From assembly GCA_037157565.1 (NCBI GenBank), contig JAZHRO010000024.1:210303501-210367500 (forward strand): a DNA stretch of 64,000 nt, read 5' to 3'. Below the pieces are notes generated by a model. It was not told the DNA's origin. It did no database searches and saw only the letters and a program-made list of their open reading frames with translations. This DNA is from Thalassia testudinum. Taxonomy: Eukaryota > Streptophyta > Magnoliopsida > Alismatales > Hydrocharitaceae. Each line of letters opens with the position of its first letter. Position 1 is the first letter of the stretch. Of this stretch, positions 22,938-34,911 are shown in pieces. The translations under genes were made by a program, and so were the position numbers.

Positions 22938-24491
22938 CCCTATCCCTAGCACTATCCTACTATCCATAACCCTAGTCTACCTATCATATACCCAATTCCC
23001 AACTTAGATATCTATTTAGGTCCATACCTTAATTGACTCAATTTGAATCAATTGGGCTAGCCTACAGTCAATTGGGTCCATGGGACATAATTGGATTAAA
23101 CCTAAGTGGTTGGACTCAATTGAGTCTAATCATGCTGACCTAAACCTATTTGATCTAGCCACATCCAATTAGGTGTAGTACAACCTAATTCGATACAACC
23201 AACTCTGATTAGTTTCAATTGGAACCTAATTAGGTCAACCTAATTAGACTTAGTAAGTCTAATTGGACCTAACCCAAATCTAATTGTGTGTTTACACCTA
23301 ATTGGGTTTACACCTAACTAGATTAGGTAACCATAGATCCAATTTGGTTCACGTCTACCATACTTAGTTTAGTTAGACCCAATTAGACTAGAACCTAACC
23401 CAACCTGGGTTGAACCAACCCAAACCTAAGTACACCCACAACCTAAGCCTACAAACCCATGAGCGCACACACCCAACACACCCACACACCCACACATTCA
23501 CGCGCACACACACAAAGACAAACTCACGTACACCTTACTTCCACACTAAGGAAGACCCACCTATTTCTAGAAAACCTATTTTTTGGAATTCTTATTTTTA
23601 GTAAACCTAAACCCTAACCCACCTAGAAACCCTAGGCACCGCCCTCCATAAAACCCCATGTCCGACGACCATGTGTGTCCCCCCTCCTTCCTCCTTCCTC
23701 ATCTTTTCTTCCTCCATATCTTCCTTGCTCCAAGCTTTATAGCCCTCCGCCTTCAAGCTTGCTGGCTGGCCATCCTTTGCCTCCTACCACATTCCATGGC
23801 CACCAAGGGATCCTCCTTGGTGCCCTGTTTCTAGCAGCCTAGCCTTAGATTATAGTCTTCTCATTTGCTTTTTTATTGCAACTCTAGTAGATCTTCTAGT
23901 AGTTCTCTTATTTGTCTTGTTGTTCTAGTAATTCTTCTAGTAGTCTTTATTTAATAGCAACTTGTTTTCCCAAGCTTTCATCTACTCACAATTTGTTATC
24001 TCCTTACTTGATGAATGAAAAATTGATTATGTTTTATTATTGCAACCTCTAGTTCTAGTTGCTATTTACATTCAAAAATCAATATCACAAAAAAAATCTG
24101 AAAAGGAAAATTGAAAAAAATGTATGGGTGGTTGTTCATGCCCATATTAACAAATTGATCCTCGACCAAAACTTTCTCGATATTATGCATATAATCTGTG
24201 AGTTTCAAGATGAGTGCTATTTTTATACTTGCTATATCTATTTGCACTATACTATGATTGTGTGTTTCAAAAGAGCGACAGGTGAGTTTACTGTTCAGAA
24301 AATCTACCATCATCTCTAAATTTAGTTAGTTTTGCGAGCACATAAATCGGAATCATTTTGGCATCACATTGCCTCCCAGACATTGATCGGGACTCACCTA
24401 GAGTTTTGTTATAAATATTTTTTTTAGGTTGATTTCGCAACTATGCTACAACTCTAAACTCATCCAAATCACAAATACCAACCTCCTAACA
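22938..24491 (+). mobile_element. Element M 3' LTR, right fragment (rest of U3, R and U5)
   Basis: It continues M's 3' LTR after B-plus. It contains a palindrome-rich block (23025-23350), a CA-rich stretch (about 23455-23530), a TATA-like ATAAAAC near 23648, a leader with CTTCTAGTAG repeats (23880-23950), and U5 identical in plan to the 5' LTR pieces. It ends at CCTAACA, 24491. Confidence 0.8.
23025..23350. repeat. Array of CAATTGG / CCTAATTAGG words in M U3
   Basis: About a dozen short palindromic words built on AATT recur in roughly 325 bp: TCAATTGGG, TCAATTGAGTC, CCTAATTAGG, CTAATTGG, ACCTAATTGGG. Confidence 0.7.
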
Positions 24492-24702
24492 GGCCTTCAT
24501 TGAGAAAAAAAACTTCTCCCTCTCCAACTTCGCCAACCCCTCCCTATCTCTGCAATCATTCCTCCCACTTCATCTGCTTTTTACATCTACGACATTATTT
24601 CTCTCATCACATGTATCTTCATTAACGACAAAGAAGATTCCCAGTGGTGGCGTAAATGCATAATACATCAGTTCCCTCAGATTATAGGCGTGGATGACAT
24701 TG
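24492..24702. other. Spacer between element M and LTR C3
   Basis: Unclassified, with CT-rich parts (CTCCCTCTCC). It ends in ACATG, the TSD of C3. It may belong with 26969-27850 to one LTR into which C3 inserted. Confidence 0.4.
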
Positions 24703-24707
24703 ACATG

Positions 24708-26963
24708 TGATGGTAACAGCATTATCTTCCATAGCTGGACTAATTTAGCTAATTTCCAGGGATAAATGCTCCTTACTAATCAGAAAAAGGGCATAATTCA
24801 AGTCTACCATGAATTTGAGAAGAAAAAGGAAATTAAGTTAAATCTACTATTTTAACAAATATTTAAAAAGGTAAATTAACTAAGGGGTGAGCCTATACTT
24901 TATGAAAGGTCAAATGAACTCAAATTCCCAAGAAGTAGGCTTTAACTAACTAAATTCAAGATTAATTTATGAATGAAAACCCTAATTACAGCCTCACTTC
25001 AGTTGAGAGGGTTCTGGCGAAAATAAATGTAATCTAAATCTTCTAAAAATCATTAAACAATATTTTATAAGGTTTAGAACATTCATTTTTACAAAATGAA
25101 CTCATTCTAACCAAAAACAGAGACCAAGGTGGGAAATTGATACATATTAGGTTAAAGTGTAAATTGCCCAGCCAATCTTCATCAAAAACCCAAATTTGAG
25201 GTCACCATTAGATTCCTTCGATCCAAATTAGGTTACCCCTAAATTTTGAGCCCAGTAAGAGACCATCTTGACCAAGTTAGCATTTAACCCCATTAGTCTC
25301 TAATTATTGCAAAACCCCCCTATATTTTGAATATGACTGCACCTCGATCCATGGTTGATGTCACAATGACGTTAGCCGGTCTTCTTCCTAACCGAGCACA
25401 AGACAACAGGCAAAACAACCCAAAGCTGACGACATTTGCATGAAGATTTGATCAATCAAATCTCAACCAAATCCCACTAAATTTGGTGGGATTGATCATG
25501 AGATCAAGCCCTATCAAGCAACCTAAATCTTGAGCTCCAACTTGAAGTGATTCTCCTTAATTTGGTCGAGATCCGTGAGGTCCAAAAACAACAAAAATTG
25601 CAGGCAAATCTAGCAATTTTGAGTCTAATTGATGCAGAATTCTCCCCTATACAAAGTCTTGAACTTTTCCAAGCATAATTTGTTTGAAATTAGGCTAGAT
25701 TCCTCCACTTCCTCGTCTTCTCGCCAACGCCATGAAACACCTTAGAGCTCCTTCATTCCGCTTCATCACCCACTACCATGTACAATAGGCAGAGGATTTT
25801 CCTTCTCCTTCCTCCCATGGAAGCTTCTCATGAAGCTTCGTGGTCCAATTCACCTTCCTCCTCTCCGATGACCCCGTCTTCTTCCTCCTCTCCGACATAC
25901 CTCCAATCAGTTCCTCCCCTCCTTTCCTCCAATAAACATAGGGCTTCTACTTCTCTCCCTCCCAATTAGGTGTCTGGAGCTCTAGAGCTTTGTTCATCTA
26001 CTCTAACCCCTCATTCGAACACCTCCGCCGATGACCAACTCCACCATCATCGTCTCATCTCCTCTGTCTTCCCATCACCCAATTGACTTGGGCAAAAGCT
26101 TCCCTTCACCCTTGCCGATCTTTTGCCCAACCCACTTAGATCCTACATCACTTCCATCACCATCTACCATGGCCACCATCAAAGCTTCTTTTAAGCTTCA
26201 CCGCCACCACCATCCACCCACTCCTGTGTCCAATAGGTTTAAGGCTTCACTCCAACATGCTCCTCTGGAGCTTTTGGTGATTTTAATTGGACCAAAAGGT
26301 CAAATTGTTGTGTGCAGGTGTTTGATCGGAAGTAGCTTCTTCTTTGGTGACAAACGACGCATCCGATGACTCAATGAGGCAAATTCCCTCTCTAGCAGTT
26401 GCAGATTCCTCACACGTCTTCGAGACCAACTCCAGCTTCTCTTGTTGAAGCAACGAAGAAGAAGGTGGGACATATAGTCCCACCTCGTGCAAAGACTGAT
26501 CTTCAATTTGCTACAAAAGGAAACGCGACCCTTATCCATCTCTCAGTATCAGGGGGTTGGGTCCCCATCTTCACACGCACACATGCACACCTACACACAC
26601 GCAAGCAGGTCCAGGTTTGGGTCGATTTTGGATCTGAGAAGGCTTTGGGTGATAGGCTTTTGTCTTAGGAGAGTTGGGTCGATTTTTGTTTGGGCTGAGT
26701 CATGGTTTAAAACATATTTTTTGCCTTAGTTATTGTTTATTCATTTTTAGTTTGATTGTGACATTAATTGACTAATTACTTTCTTTTTGCATCAAACTCC
26801 TGTGCTTCATATTTTGTTCAAGTGATTAGTGGAATTTGTGATTTGTTGCTCTATGAGATGACCTCGAAACTCACATTTCGAGATTATAAATTTCAAATGT
26901 TCCTGTCGCTCTAATCGCTATGTTACAACGTATACTTTAAATCTGGACAAAAGCGAACAAACA
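24708..26963 (+). mobile_element. LTR C3: solo LTR of family C
   Basis: The 2.26-kb LTR starts TGATGGTAACAG and ends CAAACA, with a perfect 5-bp TSD, ACATG, at 24703-24707 and 26964-26968. It is homologous to C2 over its length, including CACCATTAGATTCCTT, the CT-rich leader, GTCCCACCT, the CA-repeat stretch CACACGCACAC and ATGTTACAACGTATAC near the end. No internal region. Confidence 0.92.
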
Positions 26964-26968
26964 ACATG

Positions 26969-28140
26969 CATGAGCTCTACGTCTGTGGTGGACTTCCTAT
27001 CCATTAGGTTTTGTTTCTGATCTCCATTCTAGTTTCATTTAGTTGGTTTTGCTTGTATTAAAATTATAACATTGCATTTAGCATTAATACTACTTATTCA
27101 TGGTTCCTAAATTTCATTCAAGTTTAGTTCAATTTGCATCTAGTTTAGAAATTTATTTCCAGGTGTTCCAGCCATCATAAAAATCCAAAATAATTATTGT
27201 ATGTGTGCTTCATAAATATTTTGGTTCTCCCAAAATTTTATACTTATACTTTTTTTATAAAAAAATAAAACACCACTCTGGCATCTGATTTAGGACTTAT
27301 CTCTTAGAGAATTTTTATCTTATAGTGTCATTAAATAATTTTGTAAATTTTCCTATAGGTTTCTCTCTTGGTAGTTCATTTTTCTGCCAAATTTCATGGT
27401 CAAATTTGATGCATGAAAAGTCCTGAAATTTGTAGAGTACATGAATATTGATTCTCAACCCTGATTGCAACTCACTACTTTGTAGATTTTCTAAGACTAA
27501 TATAATTTGAGTTAGGCCATGATTTTCTAATGGGAGTTATTTTAGGTTGTTAGGAGTTTATTATAATTCTTTTGGATTTTTTGAAGCACACCACGTATTT
27601 ATCCAATATTTTCTTGGTTAGCTACACAATCTAGGTTTCCTATTTCGCATAATTCATTAGTGATTAGTATTATATTCAAGTTGCATGCATCCTTAGGATC
27701 TAAATCAATGGCAATTAGTTTAGTAATCCTTGGGTATTATCTTCACTCCCTCCTCATGGGATCGACCTGTATTTACCCTATCTACCATTGTTAGGTTAGG
27801 CTCGAATTTAAATTGCACTTAGGATGACAAAGCGAACATCAAACATCTAATGTACATCAATGGTCAAACATCCAGAATACATACAAGACATCCAACAAAT
27901 TATGCTAGGCATCTTGTATCTAATCAAGATCTTTGGGACATCTGATAAGATTATCGAATGACTTATTTCGTGAGATAAGTCATCAGATCAATGTGTTAAA
28001 TGTCAAATTACTAGACAGAAGTTGTTCCATTCTCTATTTTGTTCTATGCAAGTGTTCTAGATGTTTGATAAAGATGTTTGGAAACTATTGTCTGACGTTT
28101 AATAAGTGCTAGTTTGGCCAAAAGCCTTGATTTTAAGCAT
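26969..28140 (+). other. Unclassified LTR-like sequence
   Basis: AT-rich and non-coding. A box CCTCATGGGATCGACCTG at about 27757 resembles the U5 box of plant gypsy LTRs (compare CCTCCCTGTGTTCGACC in LTR A), so 26969-27850 may be the 3' part of an LTR. 27850-28100 is rich in ACATC / GATGT words. Element identity is unknown. Confidence 0.4.
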
Positions 28141-28840
28141 GATTTTGTTGAGGTGGAAAAATCATCGCAAAAAGATTCAAGTTCTGAAAACCCATTGTAG
28201 TGTGATTTTCGAGAAAAATCTATTAACAGATAATTTTAATCGAAACTCACAAGGAGTCCCAGGTCGAACACAGGGAGGCAAACGTTTAACCAAAAAATGC
28301 ATTTGATTTGTTGTCATGAAGTAGATTAGCTGGTTGAACTGAATCTACGCTAGCTATCTACTTAAATAATAATAAATAGAAGAGAGAGAAAATAGTGATA
28401 CAAAAAGAGAAAAATAGAAATAGAATAAACATAAATTTCATAACCACAGAGTGATTTTCATTACAACTAATCACTACACTAAAAAGCAGGAAATCTACAC
28501 TAGAAAGCAATAAAAGAGAAGGAGAGAGGTTATCCTCCGCGACAGCTACTTGGAGGACAAGCCATGTTGATGGAGCGTTCAGAAGAACGTGGTGAGATGC
28601 GGGACAAGGGAGAATGAAGATAGATGATAGAGGACAGGGCAAGGCGACGTCGCAGCAGGATTCACTTCTCGAACGACAGTGAGAAGACAATCGCAGGCGC
28701 TCCACGGACAAGGATGAGAAGGTGGAAAAATTCTAATTTTAACTCTAATGAAGCATCCTGGGTTTGGGACAAGCTCTTAGAGCTTTAAAGGGGGTTAGAG
28801 AAGAGAGGAAGGGATGAAGGATATGTAGGGGTCATAGGGT

Positions 28841-28848
28841 TATTTATA
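28841..28848 (-). promoter_or_regulatory. TATA box of LTR A-minus
   Basis: TATAAATA on the minus strand is aligned with the TATA box of the plus copy. Confidence 0.6.
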
Positions 28849-28905
28849 GGTGAGGTTTGAAGGGGCAAAAAGGTCATTTCATCTTAAAACATTAAAGGAA
28901 GGGGT

Positions 28906-28935
28906 CTTTAGTGACAGATATAACCGTCACTAAAG
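28906..28935. repeat. Hairpin of LTR A-minus
   Basis: Arms CTTTAGTGACAG and AACCGTCACTAAAG form the same structure as at 2029-2058, conserved although flanking sequence has diverged. Confidence 0.8.
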
Positions 28936-29898
28936 CCCTCACATCGCTAAAGCATGCGCCCACGCCTCTGCCTCTTCTTCCATGCACACAACCAATACAC
29001 ACGTTCAAAAATTCTCAGTCATCCGGTCACGAGATCGGACAACTGAGAATGCATCTTGCCAGCGCCTCATCACGTGCACGTGCGATGGCACATTGGATCG
29101 TGCATCATCGTGCACGTACGCGATCTATGCTTATCCCACGTGCCACATGGTGCTCCTACCGCCGCTCATCTTCGATCCAATGACCATATTTGGCCGCACA
29201 CACGCCTACACTTGATTTGAGGCTCTCGGGGGCTCAACCCCGCGACCTTTGTCTTGCGCATGGGTACGTGACCAACACGCTAAGGCCAAGACTTCGTCAC
29301 GGTTCCATCCAAGGTGCGTGCGCCTGTGGTCGTTGGATCAAGATCCAGCAGCCTAGATCTAGTAAGCACTTGAGGAGAGAGACAGGGTGGGCATTCAAAT
29401 GCTAGTGTGGGTGGCTTAGATGGCACCACATGGTGCCATCTTAGCCGTCCATCTTCTGTGTCGTGTAGATGGTGCCACGGATGTCGGATTGGATTGATTT
29501 TCATGTCGTTGGGCTACGATCATCAATCTAAACCCATCCGTGCAGTCGGATTTGTCATCGAAAGTATAGATTTATACCATCTTAGCCCTTGATCTATGAT
29601 CTTTCTCGAACTACATCTAATGCTACGGAAGTCCGGTCAGGGCGATCTTGGAGTCGTTAAACTCCAATCGTCACCCTAATCAGATCCATACAGTTAGATC
29701 TTCAATCTGATGCCCCAATAAAATATTACCCTGTTCCCTAACCATAAAAGGAGAAAATTAACCTAAACTTTATACAATCTAACCCTAATGCATGATGATG
29801 CATGTTATGTAATATTTATAATGTATGATGCAACTATACGTCTAAGAACACACAAAAATAGACGGTTTATGTGATATAAATGTGTTTATATTAGATTT

Positions 29899-30729
29899 AA
29901 ACAAGAAAGCAAATTGAATTTGATTCAACCTTGAATGAAAAACCTAATATAAATATTAGGGAATATTTGTTTGTTTTTCAAAGGCTTAGTTTTGTGCTTT
30001 TAGTTTTGATTATGTGTGCCTGTGTTATGATATAGGATGTAATCATCGTAGAATTAGGTGCATAGATGTTTTCAAAACCTCAAACAAACTGAAAACTTAT
30101 TTTGGAAATAAAATTTCATATTTATAATGGAATTATTTTATGGAATTAAAGTTTTCAAAATAATTGGTTGCCTACTTCATTTCGAGTGGATCTCAAATTA
30201 GGGTTTGATTAATAACAAATGACCACACTTATTAAATATGATTTAGTAATAGTTGGAGGATCAACCACTCACATGCCTTTGACATGTGATGTTCTAATGA
30301 GTGCCTGTATGGCATTTTTCCATAATGTTTTAATGGTTTTAATGTTGTGGAATGATAACGTGACCATAATGGCATGCAATGTGGAGTGATTGTGAGTGAG
30401 TTGAGTTTATTTTCATTTAATCCCTATAATTTGTGAACCATTTTTTACATATGATGTAAATTTTGTGGAATAAATGTGTATCTATATGATTGGATGCATG
30501 AAGATGCAATCTCAAACACAATATATAAAAAAACATTAGAATGCAATACAAATCTAAACTAGGTCAACATTAGTAATTTTATAGGATTAAATTAATTCTT
30601 CTCAAATAGACCTAATCAAACCAATAGGACTAGATCACTCAAGCGTCAAGAACGTCATCATAGTGATGATGAAACGTTGGCCTTCGCCAAGGTGAAGTGG
30701 ATGTAACTACAAGATTATGTCACGAAGTA
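29899..30729. other. Unclassified AT-rich sequence
   Basis: No coding frame or repeat structure recognised. It is the right-hand continuation of the locus that received LTR A-minus. Confidence 0.4.
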
Positions 30730-30934
30730 CAACCTAAACCAGAATGGAAAGAAGCTAATTATTTTCATGTGGTTTCAGTTTAGGTCATTTTATTTCTTCT
30801 AATTCCTTATTATTTGATTTCTAGGAAAAGACGAATTTCTCGAATCGAAAAAAAAATTCAAAATGACTAGATTTTATGCCTGCGTGATGCCATAGGATCA
30901 AACTATTCGATCCCAACATTGGATACCTTCAACA
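30730..30934 (+). mobile_element. LTR F0: U5 fragment of family F
   Basis: It aligns with the last 200 bp of F1 (36290-36478): TTTTCATGTGGTTTCAGTTTAGG against CATGTGGTTTTGGTTTAGG, then GATTTT.ATGCYTSCGTGATGCC, then an end CCTTCAACA. Its 5' part could not be traced. Confidence 0.6.
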
Positions 30935-31919
30935 GATGTCAAAGCAAATGGATTCAAAAGAAATATATATCTTTCTGAAGATGTTGTTACTCTTTCTTAA
31001 GCGAAGACTAATTGGCATTATTTGAGTTTTGTGAAGTAACCCATTGGACCTAGATCATGTTATTTGGATCCTACAGTCCTCCAACATGATATTTCAAGGG
31101 TGGGAAGTTTGATCACACATAAAGCACAAAGAATGTTTTATCGAGATTCACCCTCAGTTGAAGTCTTTAATAGATGGCACTAAAAAGGAGTTCAACAGTA
31201 ACCCTTAAATTTCAACAAATATAAAATATGCAATATATATTTTTAAATAAATATGCAAAGTATCAACCAGTATCAATTACAAAAGTATAAAGAAAATCAA
31301 ATCACAAAATGAGTAAGAGATTTTTATACTAGTTCATCTGCTCTTTAGGCAAGTTTAGTCCATGAGATTAGCACAATTAGGTTTTTTGCTAGCCTCAATC
31401 ATTTCGAATAGATAAGGTTTAAACCTAATCACTCTAAGAACATGCATCCAAGAGCATTCTTCTTCTCCTTGCTTTTAGGAGAATGATCCTTTCTCTATAC
31501 CTAGAGAACCACTAGCCAATGGCAAACTAAAAATTATAATCTCAGTAGGATTATAATATGATCATTAATCATATTCTTATATACAATATTCAAGACAATT
31601 ATTCAACACCAACCATAATTAAGAAACTTATGATTAATTCAACATGACTTTACTCAAAATGTTATTATTGATCTAAGCACCAAATGATCAAGTAAAAAGT
31701 GGTTGACGTACATAGAATCTCATCTATAAATATAGAGTCAGAATATCACCAATTTCATATAGATCCACTAAAGATTCGACTAGAATATTAACATGGTTGA
31801 GGTTCCTTCAAAATTATCTTCTAATTAGTTCATTGAAATCTCCTCAAAGTTCACTTTTGTCAGAATCCCCATCTTCAGAATTACTTCCAAAATTGTTCTA
31901 GAATTGTCAGTTGGCTTTT
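30935..31919. other. Unclassified sequence, possibly another LTR on the minus strand
   Basis: No coding frame. GAGATTTTTATACTAGTTC at about 31318 resembles a sequence common in plant copia LTRs. The borders were not found. Confidence 0.35.
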
Positions 31920-34431
31920 GTATGCCCGGGGAGAACCACTTGAGTATTTTGTAATATGATTACATTTTATTTTAATGGAAGCATTCAATTATTTTCCAAT
32001 TAAATGATTTGGGTCCCTTAGTGCAATTAAGGTTACGTACTTGACCAGATCAAGTAAACTAATGTGTGTTAACTCGGAGATCTAAATGGTTTAAAGGATC
32101 CGATAGCACATCAAGAAACCATTTGATTCAATCATATGTTTCCAAACTGAGTTGGGATGGCAACCTTCTCTAGAGGTTGTCGACTGATTGATGTTCTTGA
32201 ATGGAGATTCGAGAGCTGTCATGCGGGTCAAGTTAAGGAGTTAACCTGATGAGACAAGAGATAGTGGAAGCTCTTCTTTGATGCTATCATGGAGAAGGCG
32301 TATCATTAGACCTGAGACAAATATGTGTCTCTGTTCACAAATAGATTCATTTGGCAGACCATTAAGTTGATGCACCAACCTAGGTGTTGAATCAGAAAGC
32401 TGTCTATAGGAAGGAACATGAGGTACATGATCTCTCGAAGGAATCACACAAATCTGTTATATAAGTGTATGCAACAGATTGGAGTTATAAGCTCACACTG
32501 CATATATTGAGAATGACTAATTCCACATGTGATCACAGGATCCTAATCTAACCCAAGGCAAGAATAGAAGAAGATAGATCTATTGGAAAGGTTCTAATTT
32601 TCATTCTAGTCCTAATGATACGAGGAGATATCAAGAATAATATTTTCCGTAGAGGATTAACAGTTGTCTAATGGGATTAGACCTCAGGATAATATTTTTC
32701 CTCCATGTGTGAAGGATTCATAAGTATTTGGAATACTAAAGGGGGCATTGTGCCTGTTTTTCCATGAAACCTAAAGATTCATTATTGATGTGATGAAACC
32801 AATGGTGATTTAAATGGTATCCTACTTAATAGAGGGATCAATTGTGATTTAAGGAGTTGAATTATAATTAATTTTCCATTTTATTGCACCTACAGTGATT
32901 GGGTAGAGAATCCAAGTGTTGGATTGCAATTAAGTTATTTTTGTGAACTAGATAATAGCATAGCAAAAGTTGTTATGGGCTCATCTTATAAAGTCCCAAA
33001 AGTAGGAATAGATCCCAACCTTGGATAGAGATCCAAGGGTCACCATCTAATTAGGCTTTGCCTTGAAATCCCGATAAATATCTCCCATTGTGCAACCCTA
33101 AAAGCCTTTAATCAATCCCAAATACGTCCACTAACAAACAACCGTCAAATCCATCAACATTACTTGTAGTGTTACAACCCGATTCCCGAATCCCTACGAG
33201 ACACGAGAATCGGACCGACTCGACTGATCCCAAGACCCAGTCGTCCAACGAGTAAGTAACCAAAAGAGTAGTAAAGTAAATCACATTCACCATATATATA
33301 ACTAGCAGTAACAAAAGTACAGCAGTAAAGAAAAGTACTACAGTACACACCACCACAGTAGTAGAGAATTAAACAGGTACATAAGCATGATGCTTACAAT
33401 AAAAGAGTACAGTGGCAACAGAAAATACTCACTACAACAGAAGAAAAGGTACAGTAGGTACTACAAAAGTAAAACTACTGGGCTCTACTAGGCCCAGCAC
33501 CCTCTGCAGCTGTCGGCTCTGGCTGCTCAACACCTGGTCCTGAAAAGGTGACAAAGGTGACACGTCAGCGAAACGTTGAGTAAAGTGGCAACCAACAAGC
33601 TAAGAAAACAGTAAGGTAGACAAGTAGCTGTTATTTTTAATTTCTTGCTTTATTTACTTTTTACTCATTCTTGAATTATTTCTCCGATCTTTCTCTTGAT
33701 CTTGAATGTTCCTCGTGGGAACAATCTTGATTGCAGTCTTTTCCGAAAAGTAGAAGTAACACGTGGTGCTCTCCTGGCCGGGAGAGTCCCCCGTAGTAGT
33801 CCTACCCTCAGTCAACCACCCCAAGGTCACTAACAGACGTAACGGTGACTACAGCACACGCGATAAACGCACGGGTAGCTACCCCGCACTGGCAAACAGG
33901 GGTCTTACCCCTTCGCAGTCCGCGCACCCTCGCCTGACTATCCTAGTTTGCCCAGTGGGCCTAACAAGTCGATGTAGGAAGGCTAGCAGAACCCCAGGGC
34001 CCGTGGGGTGGCTAGTGCTCTCCCTACACTAGTAGCTCTCCTCGGTACTGTGTACAAAAGTCGGTACAAAGTGGCCAGACCTAACCCCGGGTCCCTGTGG
34101 CAGCTAACTCCGCTCTGCACTAAACAGGAGGGACAGTCGCTCTCCTTGGTACTATGTACTCAAGGGCCAGCTCACTTCCCCGATTCTATTCCATTCACTT
34201 CTCAGGAGTTCTACTCCTAATTTCTCGTAGGGTTCATGCTCATATTTCTTTAACTAAGCCAATTTAGGTTTCATCATTTTAGCTTTATTTTCATATAGCC
34301 CATGTTCTCAATAGTTAACATCCATTCATAAACAAGCAACTGTTATCCAATTACAGGCAATTATCATTTTTCTTTCTATTTTTCCTAAACTGCAATTCAT
34401 AAATTCACGACATTCGTTTCGGTGTTTTCTG

Positions 34432-34615
34432 TCCCTAGGATTCATGCCACATCCTAAGATCTTTCACTCAATCTAGTTTTCCAGTCCTAGGATTCATGCC
34501 ATACCCTAGGATCTATCATTCAATCTAGTTTTCCAGTCCTAGGATTCATGCCATACCATAGGATCTATCATTCAATCTAGTTTTCCAGTCCTAGGATTCA
34601 TGCCACACCTTAGAA
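34432..34615 (-). repeat. Tandem repeats of about 56 bp in LTR G
   Basis: Three to four consecutive units contain AGTCCTAGGATTCATGCCA and ATCATTCAATCTAGTTTTCC. They begin near 34432, 34484, 34536 and 34588 and are highly similar. Confidence 0.8.
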
Positions 34616-34911
34616 TCTATTAATTATCTCACAAGTGCATAATGTTGGTAAATAATTAAAGGGAGCCACTCTACCCACAAAATCAGGAGTACTGGGGGCG
34701 TGATCGGTAAGCCCGCACGCCTCTGCAACCCCCAGAGCCGCAACGGAATGGGATCCTAACACAAGGATCGAACACAAGGAACTACTCAGAATAGGATACA
34801 AATACTGTAAATAGGTAGAGGAACTAATTCTGAGAAGAACGAAACTTGAAATACGGAAAACGGACTTCGAACGGACCCTAAACAGGTAAAAATTGACAAG
34901 TCTGCCCAAAA

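Larger units (their letters stand above)
4328..24491 (+). mobile_element. Element M: degraded Athila-like Ty3/gypsy retrotransposon with nested insertions
   Basis: Visible in order are a 5' LTR piece, a PBS resembling the complement of tRNA-Asp, a long leader, gag, aspartic protease, RT with FMDDF, RNase H, integrase with HHCC and DDE residues, a 3' UTR, a PPT and a 3' LTR ending CCTCCTAACA. The end of the 3' LTR (23950-24491) matches the 5' LTR pieces 4346-4536 plus 6270-6616. The order protease-RT-RNase H-integrase is Ty3/gypsy; the gag, protease (DLGSS) and RT wording are Athila/Tat type. At least five LTRs are nested inside (C1, D, B-minus, C2, B-plus). All frames are broken. The 5' end lies beyond the left edge, so the element's own TSD cannot be tested. 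Confidence 0.85.
28146..29893 (-). mobile_element. LTR A-minus: solo LTR of family A
   Basis: The inverse complement of 1097-2859 aligns end to end. It is flanked by a perfect 5-bp TSD, GATTT, at 28141-28145 and 29894-29898. It keeps the hairpin, TATA, CT leader and U5 box, but its U3 has lost most of the CpG-rich character of the plus copy. The LTR start reads TA instead of TG, consistent with deamination. No internal region. Confidence 0.93.

Noticed and set aside
26031..26369. 112-codon frame in LTR C3
   Set aside because: It is the same CT-rich leader region as in C1 and C2; the peptide is not conserved among the copies.
16160..26963. C2 and C3 as the two LTRs of a single 11-kb element
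   Set aside because: Each has its own perfect TSD (CCGCA and ACATG), and the DNA between them is element M's integrase end, 3' UTR and 3' LTR.
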